The translations under genes were made by a program, and so were the position numbers. Positions 49,234-60,121 of a stretch of 64,000 bases of DNA are shown here, in pieces. Position 1 is the stretch's first letter; every line of letters begins with the position of its first letter. This DNA is from Cryptomeria japonica (Eukaryota; Streptophyta; Pinopsida; Cupressales; Cupressaceae): the NCBI RefSeq assembly GCF_030272615.1, contig NC_081410.1, forward strand, positions 288,919,957-288,983,956, read 5' to 3'. The notes beneath the pieces are model-generated. The model saw only the letters and a program-made list of their open reading frames with translations. It was not told the origin of the DNA and ran no database searches.

Positions 49234-52200
49234 ATGGGGAAACTGGTAAGAAGTAGTTCAACAGGAAGCCAAGTGAAAAAAATAGACCTAACATAATTGG
49301 TTAAAACACTAGGTTTCATTGATGAATACCATGATATTTATGACCCTGCTATCCATAGTGAAAATTGTATCATAGATATTAGATACGCATTGCCTAATAA
49401 GGTGACAGATCCAAGCAGGATAAAATTTACTATTTTCAACACAATGTTAAAATAAAGAACAAATAAAATCACATTGTGGGATCCTGGATTGGGAATCATG
49501 GTGTTACCTAAAGTATTCCCTTGCCCTGAATTTGTCATGGTCTGTGCCAAAAATTATGATGAAGATAAACAAGCAATTGTCAATAAAAATACAAAAGAGG
49601 AAATTTTATCCATAAATGTGGGAGAATTTGCTTGTTTGTTGAACCTAGGGTTTAAAGCACAAAACTCAAACATCCACATTGACCTAGGAAAGTTGGTAGA
49701 GAATTATGAGAGTCTCAATCTAGGTCATAGAGACTCACTTATCAGATCTCTAATAATGCATGGTACTCCATTGGATCGAAATCATAAGCCTCTTTATGAT
49801 TATAACATTTTTGTTCCATGGGTTTGAGATACTATTTCCTTGCTGACATTTTGGCTGGGATTGGAAAATAATAGGGAAGTGGGTGCTAGCCTTCTTGAAA
49901 TGATTTTTAATATCCATTGTGTAAGTCAACCAGTAAGATATAATTTTGTTGAGCATGTTTTTCAATCCATGCAAATACAATTACTAATGATAAAAAAATA
50001 TTCCTGTAAGACATTTATGTTCTCATCCTACTTGTGCTATCTTCTTCTATCCAAGTATCGTGCAATATTCGAGACCAACAATATTCACATTGTGAACTAT
50101 AATATTGATGAGAAGACTCAGAATAGAAAAGTGTCCAATATATGAATGGACACCAAAGATAAGGATGTATGATAACAGAAAGAACTAAAACCATTTTGTA
50201 GACTTCTTTTTGGCACCAATGTAAAATGAAATTACAAGCACTCCAATTCCTATATTGCTTGTGTCTTGTAGAGATTGCATTCAACTCAAAAGTCAAATAT
50301 AATTGGCTGACTGGTTCTTCATAGAAGAATACATTGTGTTAAGAATTTACGGATCAACAGTAAAACCCTACAAACTTCCAATATGACAGAGAGCTTATTT
50401 GCATTGGAATATGTATGGTAGTTGGAGAGAACAGATAGGAACTTTTATGGTCAACAAAAGAAGAGCATATTTCCTTCCTTTCCTTTCTCATGTGGAGGGT
50501 TCACATTTGAGAGAAAATAATATAATGCGGCACATGATTTTTTGATAGTTTTAGCTTTGGTGATGAGGGTCTCTGGCAATATGATCCAATCGGCGTAGTT
50601 CAAGCAAGGCTTAATAAAAATGGAAACTCTTCAACATTATGTCAACATGAAAGTAAATCATTGCTAGAAAATCTTAGAAACATGGACTCCTGGGATGAGG
50701 TAGAAAAATAGATGGAGAAAATTGCCACTAACAATAAGATTTCAAGAGAAGAATTATCATCACAAATTATGGCATTTCACACATAGAGGACAACATAGGA
50801 GGGCATCCAAAATAGGAGGTCCTACAATTTCTACCAAAAATCTGCTAATCCATCTAACAAATCTATTCCCAAAACAATTCTGCAAGAATGTAAAGACAGT
50901 TATTGGACTCAAACCAAAACAAATTATTTTTGGACAATGAGGAAGAATCTCGGTGAACCAAAGACTAGTGCAGAATTTGAATCCATCGATGAGGATGTAG
51001 AGTTTAGAAAATTGTGGAATATGGAGCATCCCACAACAACATATGACAAGAGTGATGATGAAAATGAGTATGAGGTTGAGGCCACTCCAACAACTACTAT
51101 GGTCCCTAAAATATTAGGTGGAGTCAATGAGTCCATGAAAGAAAAATATAGCAAAGGGGCAAACATTGTGGAAAAAATGGGTTTTGAAGGCGGTGGTCTA
51201 GTACCTAGAGGAGAAGGCATTTGGTATCCACTTGAGGTACAAATTCTATCAGATTCAAAATCAAAGTCTCCTGTTAAACTAGTCATTGGACTTGATTCGT
51301 CAGATTCATCATGGAAAGGTACTACTCATTGCCCTCAAGGTCCACTTGCATTTGTTACAAGTTCAAATCCACAACCACCACCACATCATGGTATTCCCAT
51401 TTGCGGTGAATCAAGTGCCACTAACACTGGTGTGGAAACTGGAGATAGTATTCCTATTAGTGTCTAGTCAATTGCCACTGTGATTGGTGTGGTTGGCATG
51501 GGTACTACTACTGATACTATTTATCTTGGTGTTGGACAAGTGCAACAACAAAATATCTCTTGCAAGAGGCCACTAGTGGTAGATACTCATACTATTCAGA
51601 ATCCTATATTGAGTGGTACTGGCACTACAAATCTATCATTTGTAGCTTCATAATAGACCCCTCAAAAGACTATACAAATTACACATGTAGGTGATAGTGG
51701 GACGAGATCAAGAATGGTTGTTGGTAGTCCTCGTAATTCATTAGTTAAAACCACAAGCATAGATGGAATTGGAGCCTCTGCTATTTCACCTTTCAAACAT
51801 TCAATTGCTTCAGCAAGCCCAAATTTTCAATTCTATGATTACTATGAAAAATTTGAACACACAAAAAATGCAAATAACGAAAAAAAGAGAGCATTGCATA
51901 GGGTTGCCCTGACTGAAGTTTCAGATGAACAACCTGCAAGGAATAGGGTATTTCCAACATATGACCCACACAAAGATATGATGGAGTTCATGGTTGTTAT
52001 GCCCCCAAATAAAGATAAAATTCCACCACACAGTCAGATAGATCCCTCTAAATTTCAAGTTAGCACCCTCCAAATGGATTTTTCCAAAGTACAAAATGTG
52101 GACAAAATTAGTGTGTCAGAAAGGACTAATGAAGTGGTCTACACTTCACTGCTAAAGGTGGAGAGAGAAAAATAAACTAGAGAAACAAATAGAAAATTTA

Positions 52201-53283
52201 CAAGTAGACTTGGCAAATGAAAAATCAAAGAGGAAAGTAGTAGATAACAAGTGCAATTATTTACAAAAAAGGATAAAATTTTTGGGCTCTGCAGTAGAAA
52301 TTACGGAGTAGGAAAAGATGGATGCAGAATTGAAGGACTTGAGTAAAAAATTGGCTAAAAGTAGTAAAAAAATTGATGATGAAAGATCTAGTTTTCAAAA
52401 ATTATACAAAAGTTATGAGTCTGTTACTGTCGAAATAAGAAAAATACAGGACCTATTGGATCATGAGAAGGAAAAAGAAAAACATTTGGAAGAGGAAGTA
52501 GATGAAGAAAGAAAAAAATGTGCACAAATGAAAGAAGACCTGCACAATGTAAATGATAAAATTAAAAGTTTGGAGGATAGATTGAAAGATAATATGAAAA
52601 ATACAACGAAGTATGTACAAGAAAACATTTTGGGGCAAATAATGGAAAGGAGTGACAAGTTGTGTGAATGGTTTGAATTGAATGAAAGTCTGAGATTGAT
52701 TTATATGAAAATCAAAGGGCACATTGAGAAGAGCATACATGTTTATTCAAAAGAGGATATGACAAAACAGATTTTGCAAGTAGTCTACAGTACCAATGAT
52801 AACTATTTGGCATCCAAGAGAATTAACAGCCGCATTGATGCCATAGTTAAGACATCATCCATCCTCCAAAAATGCCAGAAACTAAGGGAAACATCAGAAG
52901 TTATGGATAAATGTGGCAAAAAGATATTGAAGCTACAAGAAAAGACAACTACTTTGATTAAACTTGGTTTGCCTAAGACTGTTGACCCATCAAATAAATT
53001 CATTGGAAAAGAAGCTTACAAAAAAAGCATGGAGATAAAAATGAAGTCTGATTTAGACTTGCTTCCTAAGAACACAACTCCCCAAAGCTTTCTAGAATTC
53101 ATCAAACCATTTACAACTCTAAATGCGGTATTGGGTGAAACAGTGATGTTAAGTCACTCTTCTAAATATGGATTGTTGACAAAGGTGGAGTTGACTTTCC
53201 ATAGTTTAAAGAATATTGACCTTCCATCAGACAAAGAGTGGAGCACCCTACAAAAACTAGCACGAAAATCTGAAGAATCATAG
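49234..53283 (+). pseudogene. Element H long ORF: helical module, G-patch-like stretch, coiled coil
   Basis: It starts MGKLVRSSSTGSQVKKID at 49234. The first part (49474-50145) has PKVFPCPEFVMVCAKNYDED, NVGEFACLLNLGF, PLYDYNIF and a helix block ending YLCYLLLSKY, in the same order as the C ORF. A stretch at 51153-51239 (GANIVEKMGFEGGG, then GIWYPLEV) resembles a G-patch, an RNA-binding fold. A Ser/Thr-rich low-complexity region follows (51280-51650). The C-terminal third (52318-53283) is a 321-codon open coiled coil rich in E, K and D. Stops (49294, 49452, 49825, 50143, 51465, 51651, 52174) and frame changes disable the whole. No LTRs were found around it, so element limits are unknown. Confidence 0.55.
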
Positions 53284-53930
53284 TATGTATTGCACAGTTT
53301 TATGCTTTTACTCTTAATTTTAAGGTTTTATGTTTTTTCTGTTTGGAATTTGGCATCGCTTGAAATAACTTTGTTTTATGAATAGTTAAAAACCAACACT
53401 TGCTATTTCTAATCCAACCTATGAATCTATGATGCATAGTGCAAACCTTCAGCCTATAAATTTGTATTCTCAAATTCTCCCAAGTTTTAACATTTCTCTA
53501 TTTCTAATTACTAGGTTTTGGGCACTGTTATTATCTATATTTAATTTGTCATGGCTTGAATTAATATTTAATTTTGAACTCTATTTTTTGAACTGGAGAC
53601 ATCAGACATGTAACAGTTGTTAAATTGCTAAATTGCTAATCTGTCCTATGATGGCCATGTAAATTTGTGTTGAGTTTGTGATACTGATGGCAATTGAGAT
53701 GATATATTCAATGTTCAATGCCTTAGTAATTGATTTTGATGTTGAGTCTTCACATGTTGCAAATCGACCTGAAGTTGTTGTTGCTCCCTTATTTCTATAA
53801 AAGGGAATTTAGGGTCATTTGCAAAGGATTCTGAAACTATGTGTTGACTTTTGTATGGAGAATCACACAGAGTGGTGTATTGAATGAATTGTATTATATG
53901 GCTATATTTTGAAATAATTAATGAAAATAT
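53284..53930 (+). promoter_or_regulatory. H downstream region with a TATA box, possible LTR promoter
   Basis: CTATAAAAGGGAATTTAGGG at 53795-53814 is a strong TATA box downstream of the H ORF and in the same direction. This matches the C/K layout, in which a promoter lies 3' of the ORF. No second copy was found, so an LTR is only suspected. From 53931 to 54255 I see nothing. Confidence 0.4.
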
Positions 53931-54255
53931 AAATTCTCAACATGTCTAAATAAACATATCTGTATCAATAAACATAGTATGGTATTTTATTATGCTATTA
54001 AATCTAGAAATAGAAAGTTGAAAAATACAATTACAAATCAATATTAAATTCTAATTGCAAAAAGTTGACAGACTCATAAAATATCATCAAGTTATCAACC
54101 ATAATAATATGCTTTTGTAATATGAATGATGAGATATAGTAATAAGATTAATAAATACCAATCTCTTACAGGTCCCATTCATCCTCATCAAATTTAGAGC
54201 TTTCTTGATTCTTGTCTATGTTTTCTTCACTCTGAGTCTACATACCTTTGTTGAA

Positions 54256-56876
54256 CTACATCTCAATGCTACCAATAGGTTCAATGCATGAGTCAATAGT
54301 TCCACTGGAACTTTGGTTTGAAGTGTTGCCCAAACCTCTTCTTTCACATTTGGACTTGCAGATTTTCAGTGCCCTATTATAAGGAAAACTGTGGACATTA
54401 TACCTAGATGTATAGAGCCTCAAGCAATTTTCCAAATTTTTGTCTAGTTTGTTTCTTAGCTTTGATTTTAGGAACCCCAAAGCACTAAAAACTCTCTCAT
54501 CTTCCACCAAACCCAATATCATGGTAAGACATAAATCAACAAGCTTCAAATATTCTAGTATTGAATCACGCAATGCTACGTTCTTAGCTATATATTTCCA
54601 AAGCCTTGTTACCGATCCCTCTTCATGGGGGTTCTCCATTCTGCCATATTGTTCCCTCATAGTGTATGCAAAATGAGATGATTTCTCTCTAAGACTAATT
54701 TCGTCTAATATTCCATTTATAGTTACTCTATTTAATTCTATGGATATGCAAAATTATTTTATCAAAGTCAGTAGCTTACTTCAAAAATCAACTGCACTGT
54801 TGAGGCTCCAATATTGAGGAAACACAATAGATATGGCTTCAAGTAGGTTGTCAGGAGGGAATTTGTTTCTAATCTATGAGGAAAGATCATAGGAAATTTT
54901 ATTCACAGAAGTAGTTACAGAATCAACAATCTTGTCAAAATCTTCCCTTGTAACTCTTGCTAGTTGTTTCCCAGGGTGCTTTCTTGGTTCCTCGAGATTG
55001 ACCGTGGCATAGAAGTGCATTGGTATCTCAACTCCCCATACAATGGCACATACCTCCCCATTTGCACCAATTTGTAAAAACTTATCAGGATTGTTCAAAT
55101 CTAGGAGTGTCCACCACTTAACAATTTTTTCTTTAGATAGTGTGGGTTGATTTCGATAGATTATCGAGGGTCATGCATGTCATCTTATGTAGCGTAGCAT
55201 ATTCTGCAATACACAAAGCTCTTTTTTGGGTAGTCTTCATAATATTCCTCATTTCCTCTAGCATGGGCAGAAGAGATGCTAAAGTTAAGAGTGTCTCTAA
55301 ATTACTTAACCTCCAAAGAAGGTCAAGAAATTTTAGTTGATCTGATTTGTTGTGAGTTGCGTGAAATAGTCCAATCAAGGTTGGATATTCTGAAAAAAAC
55401 TTGATGCGTTGGACCATCCAAAGAGATCCATCTAGTATCATTATCCTTGAGAAGCTTGTTCCCATTAGTTATTCCATCAACAAATTGTTGAAATTCCATA
55501 AATCGCTTGGGACTTCGACATAAGTGTGAGTAGAGCTCTCTGATTAAAATTTTAATTTTTTTTATTGAAGCATACTTGCTCACAATTCCAAAAGCTAGAT
55601 TGATTCTATGAGCCATGCAGTGAATTGCAATAATGTACGATGCAAAAGAAGTTTCAATCTTTGTACAAAGATCGTTCCTGTGACCTTGCATTACTAAAGC
55701 TCCATCTACTACAACACACACCAGTTTTTTGGCAACCATCATGTCATCCATACCTTCATATTCAATTAAACATCTCTTTACTAGTTGAAATAAATTTTTC
55801 GTTGTCGTACTATCCTTCATTTTAGCAATAGATAGTAGATGAGGTTGGCGGGCATGATTTTGTACAGTATAAACATGCATGCATACCCATGAAGTATTGT
55901 CTACAGTCGTAACTTTTTCTAAAGAAAATGCAATAAAGTTTGACTCTCTTATTTTTTCCTTTGCGTCTTCTTTTTCAACCTTAGCAAGACAACTTGCCCA
56001 TTCCCATCCATTGTTTACTGACCAGTGACTATTAGGGTAGTTAGGAACTTTCAAAAAATGTAATAAACCACTAATTGATGGGAAATATGTCATAGCAAGC
56101 CCTCTACTCAAAATATAAAAAACAACACTTAACTAAATAGCTTTTCCCAGTTGTTCTATTTGCATTGTTTTTCCAAAACTAGCTTCAATAGAACCTTTAA
56201 CTTCAACAGGCTTTGTCTGTATTTTCTCATGAAAATAATACTCTTCAACATTCCTCACATGCTTACATTCCTACTTTGTTTTCCATCTTATCACAGATTT
56301 TTTAACTCCATCTATCATTTGTTTTTCATAAACTTTACTCATATGCTCTTCTATGGTGTCAAATTTTAGCTGCAACCTAATTTCCTTGTTATGTTTCCAA
56401 GTGCAAATCTTAAATCTCCATTCTAGTGGAGGCTTACCTTCAATTGGATTCTCCACTGGTTCAATGAATGGATACTTTGATGCCTAATTAATTTGAAAAT
56501 TCCTCACTAACATATCCCACTCCTGATCCTTTTTTGATTTTGGTTGATCCTTTTTTGATCTAGCTTTTCTTTTCCCCTTCTATGCATTATCATCAATGGC
56601 ATTATCACCCAAAATGATTATATCATTCTGGCTAACTTGAGTATCTACCAGATAATCTTCTTCAAGATCATCCTGATCTGAGATATAAGGTTCACCATCG
56701 CCTTCAACATGTGGTGTAGGTCGTGAATTTTGTACTTGTACTAGTGATGATGTACCTTCCTGATTTTTACCACAATCTTTTCCAAAGGCAAAGTATGAAG
56801 ACAATGTTTTACATTTTATTAGCCTCTCATGGCCTTCCCCACATTAAGGTTTCCTACCCTTCTTCCTGTTCGACAT
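54256..56876 (-). pseudogene. hAT-superfamily transposase (DUF4371-type), disabled
   Basis: It starts MSNRKKGRKP at 56876, with a stop after ten codons. An SSYFAFGKDCGK segment and an acidic linker (56804-56580) precede a region with ICTWKHNKEIR (56456-56271), probably the damaged zinc-binding N-terminus. The core (56111-55323) contains VVVDGALVMQGHRNDL, IIAIHCMAHRINLAFG and the hAT block LLKDNDTRWISL. A frame change near 55400 leads to the next segment (55430-55133). The C-terminal dimerisation region is VEDERVFSALGFLKSKLRN (54560-54500) followed by a YNRALKICKSK end. The transposase would cut and paste its own element with 8-bp duplications. I did not find terminal inverted repeats. Confidence 0.82.
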
Positions 56877-57234
56877 CTCCAATGAAATAAAGGCTGCAAA
56901 AAAATATCAATTTTTTGAAGAAGCAATAATAGACTATAAAGTATAATATATGTTTCATTGGCCCTACAACCCACAATCTAGATGTCTGAGGTCTAAATCT
57001 CCTAGCTGACTACTTGGCACTGGCGAGTCCCCTCTGAATAAGAATGAACTCAACAGTGAAAACATATATAGATAGATTCAAAATAATATTATAACACTTC
57101 AATTATATGGCCACTCACCTTTAGGTCACTAGCAGTCGCCAATGCAATCAACAACAATGATTTTCCTTGGTTTCAAACTTTGCTATTGATCCAAATTTAG
57201 AGCCTAGAACCCACCAAATTGTGTAGAGATAGAT
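56877..57234. other. No gene seen
   Basis: AT-rich spacer between the hAT start and an ORF remnant. It may include the 5' end of the hAT element, but no terminal repeat was recognised. Confidence 0.35.
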
Positions 57235-57794
57235 CTAATCTTTGAATGTATTTATAACACGACTTATGTAATTTTCAAGGTGATTATGCATTGTCCAAAT
57301 AATTGACAAATACAATATAGTTGGCAAAAAATGGGGTGAATAGAGACATGCATCAGAAAAATGTGGGGCGAATTGGGTCCTTCTAGCTAAAAAATCTGCA
57401 TATGGTGAATTATGGTCGTCTATTAAGGCAACCTCAGAGAGTGTAGGCAAAAAAATTAAATTTACCGTGTGTTCACTGTATATTGTATTGACAAAATCCT
57501 CATAAAACATATGGCGATTGGGCCATGAATTTGATGGAAATTGATAATGTTCTGGCAACATGGCCATCCCCAGTTGGTACAAAATATTTTCCATTGGCGA
57601 ATAGTCACCACTAAAGTAATCTCTATAGTAGACAATATAATACATGATCAATACCTATATGTTGCTCCATATGAAGTACAAATTTTAGGGAGTTAGAACA
57701 GGGTTAGATGGATACAAGGACAACCATGAAGTGAAATGAGCAACTATAGCTATCCAAGGACAGTCATTATAGATAAACTTAGAGCCAAATGACA
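57235..57794 (-). pseudogene. Unidentified ORF remnant cut by element F
   Basis: On the minus strand one frame runs from about 57794 (MSFGSKFIYNDCPWIAIVA) with two stops, then openly from 57651 (MIMYYIVYYRDYFSGDYSP) to 57235. It abuts the target site of element F, so its N-terminal part may lie beyond F, outside the window. It is rich in aromatic residues. No family is recognised. Confidence 0.4.
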
Positions 57795-57801
57795 TCACTA
57801 T

Positions 57802-58644
57802 TGGCATTATACACTCAGATGAGAATAGTTGATGTTGTCATTGATGGCAACCAACTGGTAACATGGTTCATAGGCTATACCAATAATAGACATCATCTAC
57901 CAGCATCCAATCTACACCGACAATAGATCATGCCGACACTCTAAGCCGACTCAAAATAATATTGTTTTGTATTGTAATTATATTTGTATAGACAACATAA
58001 TGTATTGTAAAGACTCATATATGTATGAGATCTTGTAGGTCATTATAAAATGTAATTAGGTAATGTAAGGAAGCAATATATGAAATGTGATAGGTTATGA
58101 TAGTGAAGGAACTATATATGCTTTTGATGTAATTATCATATGAGAAAATAAGAGCAGAGCAGAGCGAAGCAAGTTTTATGGCAGTGGTACCAGATAGAGC
58201 TTAAACCGGTATTGGATCTAGCATTGCAGATACTATTTTGAGTAGTACATTGTCATTGGATTTAATTATCCAATTGTGTAGTCAGTGAGACTCCATTTTT
58301 GTATTGAGCAGTGAGCTCTAGGCAATTGGCTTTCCTGCATGTGTAGTCCCCTATTGTAAAGGTAATATTTATTCATATTGGCTAGTGAGTAAATATTGTG
58401 GGTCACAAATCCCACTGAGGTTTTTCCCCTACTAGGTTTCCTCGCCAAAAATATCTATGTTATGGTGTGTATTGATGGTTATACTTTGGTTTCTCTTTAC
58501 CGCATTATTATTTGTTTACTGGTATATTAATTTGGGTTATAAAGTTGCAAACAAGTTTAAATCTTTCATCTATCAGTTAGACACTGATTCACCCCCCCCC
58601 CCCTCCCCCTCTTAGTGTCTTTGGGACTGATCAAGTATCTAACA
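57802..58644 (+). repeat. 5' LTR of element F
   Basis: It begins TGGCATTATACACTC and ends AGTATCTAACA. Its first ~390 bp match 63613-64000. The inverted-repeat arm GTTGTCATTGATGGCAAC is at about 57835. The R/U5 hairpin GTGGG...CCCAC is at 58398-58415, followed by GAGGTTTTTCCCC. A C-rich run is at 58593-58612. Confidence 0.93.
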
Positions 58645-58646
58645 AT

Positions 58647-58658
58647 TGGTATCAGAGC
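58647..58658 (+). promoter_or_regulatory. Primer-binding site of element F
   Basis: TGGTATCAGAGC, an exact initiator-Met primer site, 2 bp after the LTR. Confidence 0.93.
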
Positions 58659-58715
58659 CTAGTCCTCTATTTGCAGAAGTCTAACAACTTGAGGAAGATT
58701 CTGAAACTGGTACTG

Positions 58716-59832
58716 ATGGAAAGTTTGAGACAATAGTTGGAAGGAGCTCTTAAAGATTTTGATAAAGAAAAATTGAAGAATATCAAACTAGAAGATGAAC
58801 TTAGAACTGCTTGAGAATTCATCAAAGCACTTCAAGAAAACTTGGTGATAGCAAAGAATAAGAGAAAAGAATTACATGTGCAATTGCAAAACCAAGATGA
58901 TGAAGAAAAGGAAACTCTTAGAGATATTGTAAAAATATTGAGAAAAGAGAAAAGTAACATGAAGAATGAGATGCAAGATTTAACCATGAGATTACGCAAG
59001 GATATTGAAGATAGAAAGAGGAATGAAGAAGATTTGGCCAGAAGACTTAATGAAAGATCAAATGAATCTCTATGGCTGAGTTATGAAAATGATATACTCA
59101 AAATAGATTTGATTCACATGCAACATGACATAGAGGAACCTATGAGACAAATTATCACTCTGCAAAGTGAGTTGGTCATTGCAAATAAATACAAAGACAA
59201 ATTCAAGAAGAGTTCAGATAAGCTTGATGATATGCTGAAAAGTCAGAAACCTAATGGAGAAACTGTTGGAATTGGATTTGAACATGGAGAAAGTTCTAGA
59301 ACTGCAAACAATCATGATCACAACAAACCGGTAAGGCAACCTAATGCTTATAAATTCAATGGAAAATGTTTTAATTGCAACAAATTTGGTCATAGAGCAA
59401 ATCAATGCAGATTTAGGAATAATCATAATACAAACTCATCCACCGGTCAATGTTCCAAATACAATAAAAAATGGTCATAATTTAGACAATTGCAGAATGA
59501 ATGTGAAATGCTATGTTTGTGGTAGATTTGGACATTTATCTAATCAATGCAGAACTCAAAATGGTCAAGGTTATGGAAAAGCTATTCAAAGAAGCAATGT
59601 AACTTGTTATGCATGTAACAAGATTGGGTATATTGCAAAATTTTGTAGAAGCAAGAGTGTACCAGTGAACAATAAAGGATCTAATGACAAAGGCAAAGAA
59701 AAGGTAAATGAAATCAAACAAGAATTCACTAAACAATGGATCAGAAAGAGAGATCAGAGAATTGATGAATCTGTCTCTGCACCAGCAGAACAGAGCAATC
59801 TTGGACCGGCAGGAGATTCTTCATCTAACTAA
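58716..59832 (+). pseudogene. Element F gag-like protein: coiled coil plus three zinc knuckles
   Basis: It starts MESLRQ at 58716, 57 bp after the primer site, with stops at 58734 and 58812. A charged coiled coil spans to about 59230. Then RQPNAYKFNGK leads into CFNCNKFGHRANQC (59370-59411), CYVCGRFGHLSNQC (59511-59552) in another frame, and CYACNKIGYIAKFC (59607-59648), where Tyr replaces the knuckle His. One frame change lies between 59413 and 59480. It ends at TAA 59830. The product should package RNA. It is homologous to element B 13068-11897 in order and sequence. A ~290-bp spacer separates it from the second ORF. Confidence 0.8.
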
Positions 59833-60121
59833 GGAATAATCCTTAGGAGTAAAGCAACTAATTGAAAATCATGCATTTACCCTCAGTGGTAAGAAGTTAT
59901 AATTCTTCTTTACCAACAGATATGTGGAGTTTTCACTTCACTGCAAAGCATTTATTGCGGCTGTAAGTTAACTTTTTGGTTATAAAGGCACTGTAACTTC
60001 TCATTTCAACTCACCAAGAATTTAAACATTCGAAGAGAGAGAAATTGAGCTAAGGCATCCCAAAGGCGAAGCAAAAAAAGGTTTTTTAGAGCATTCAGCT
60101 AAAAGGTATTTATCTTACACA

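Noticed and set aside
53284-53930. Host promoter for a downstream gene from the strong TATA box at 53796
   Set aside because: No plus-strand gene follows; the next feature is a minus-strand hAT remnant. A retroelement promoter is more likely.
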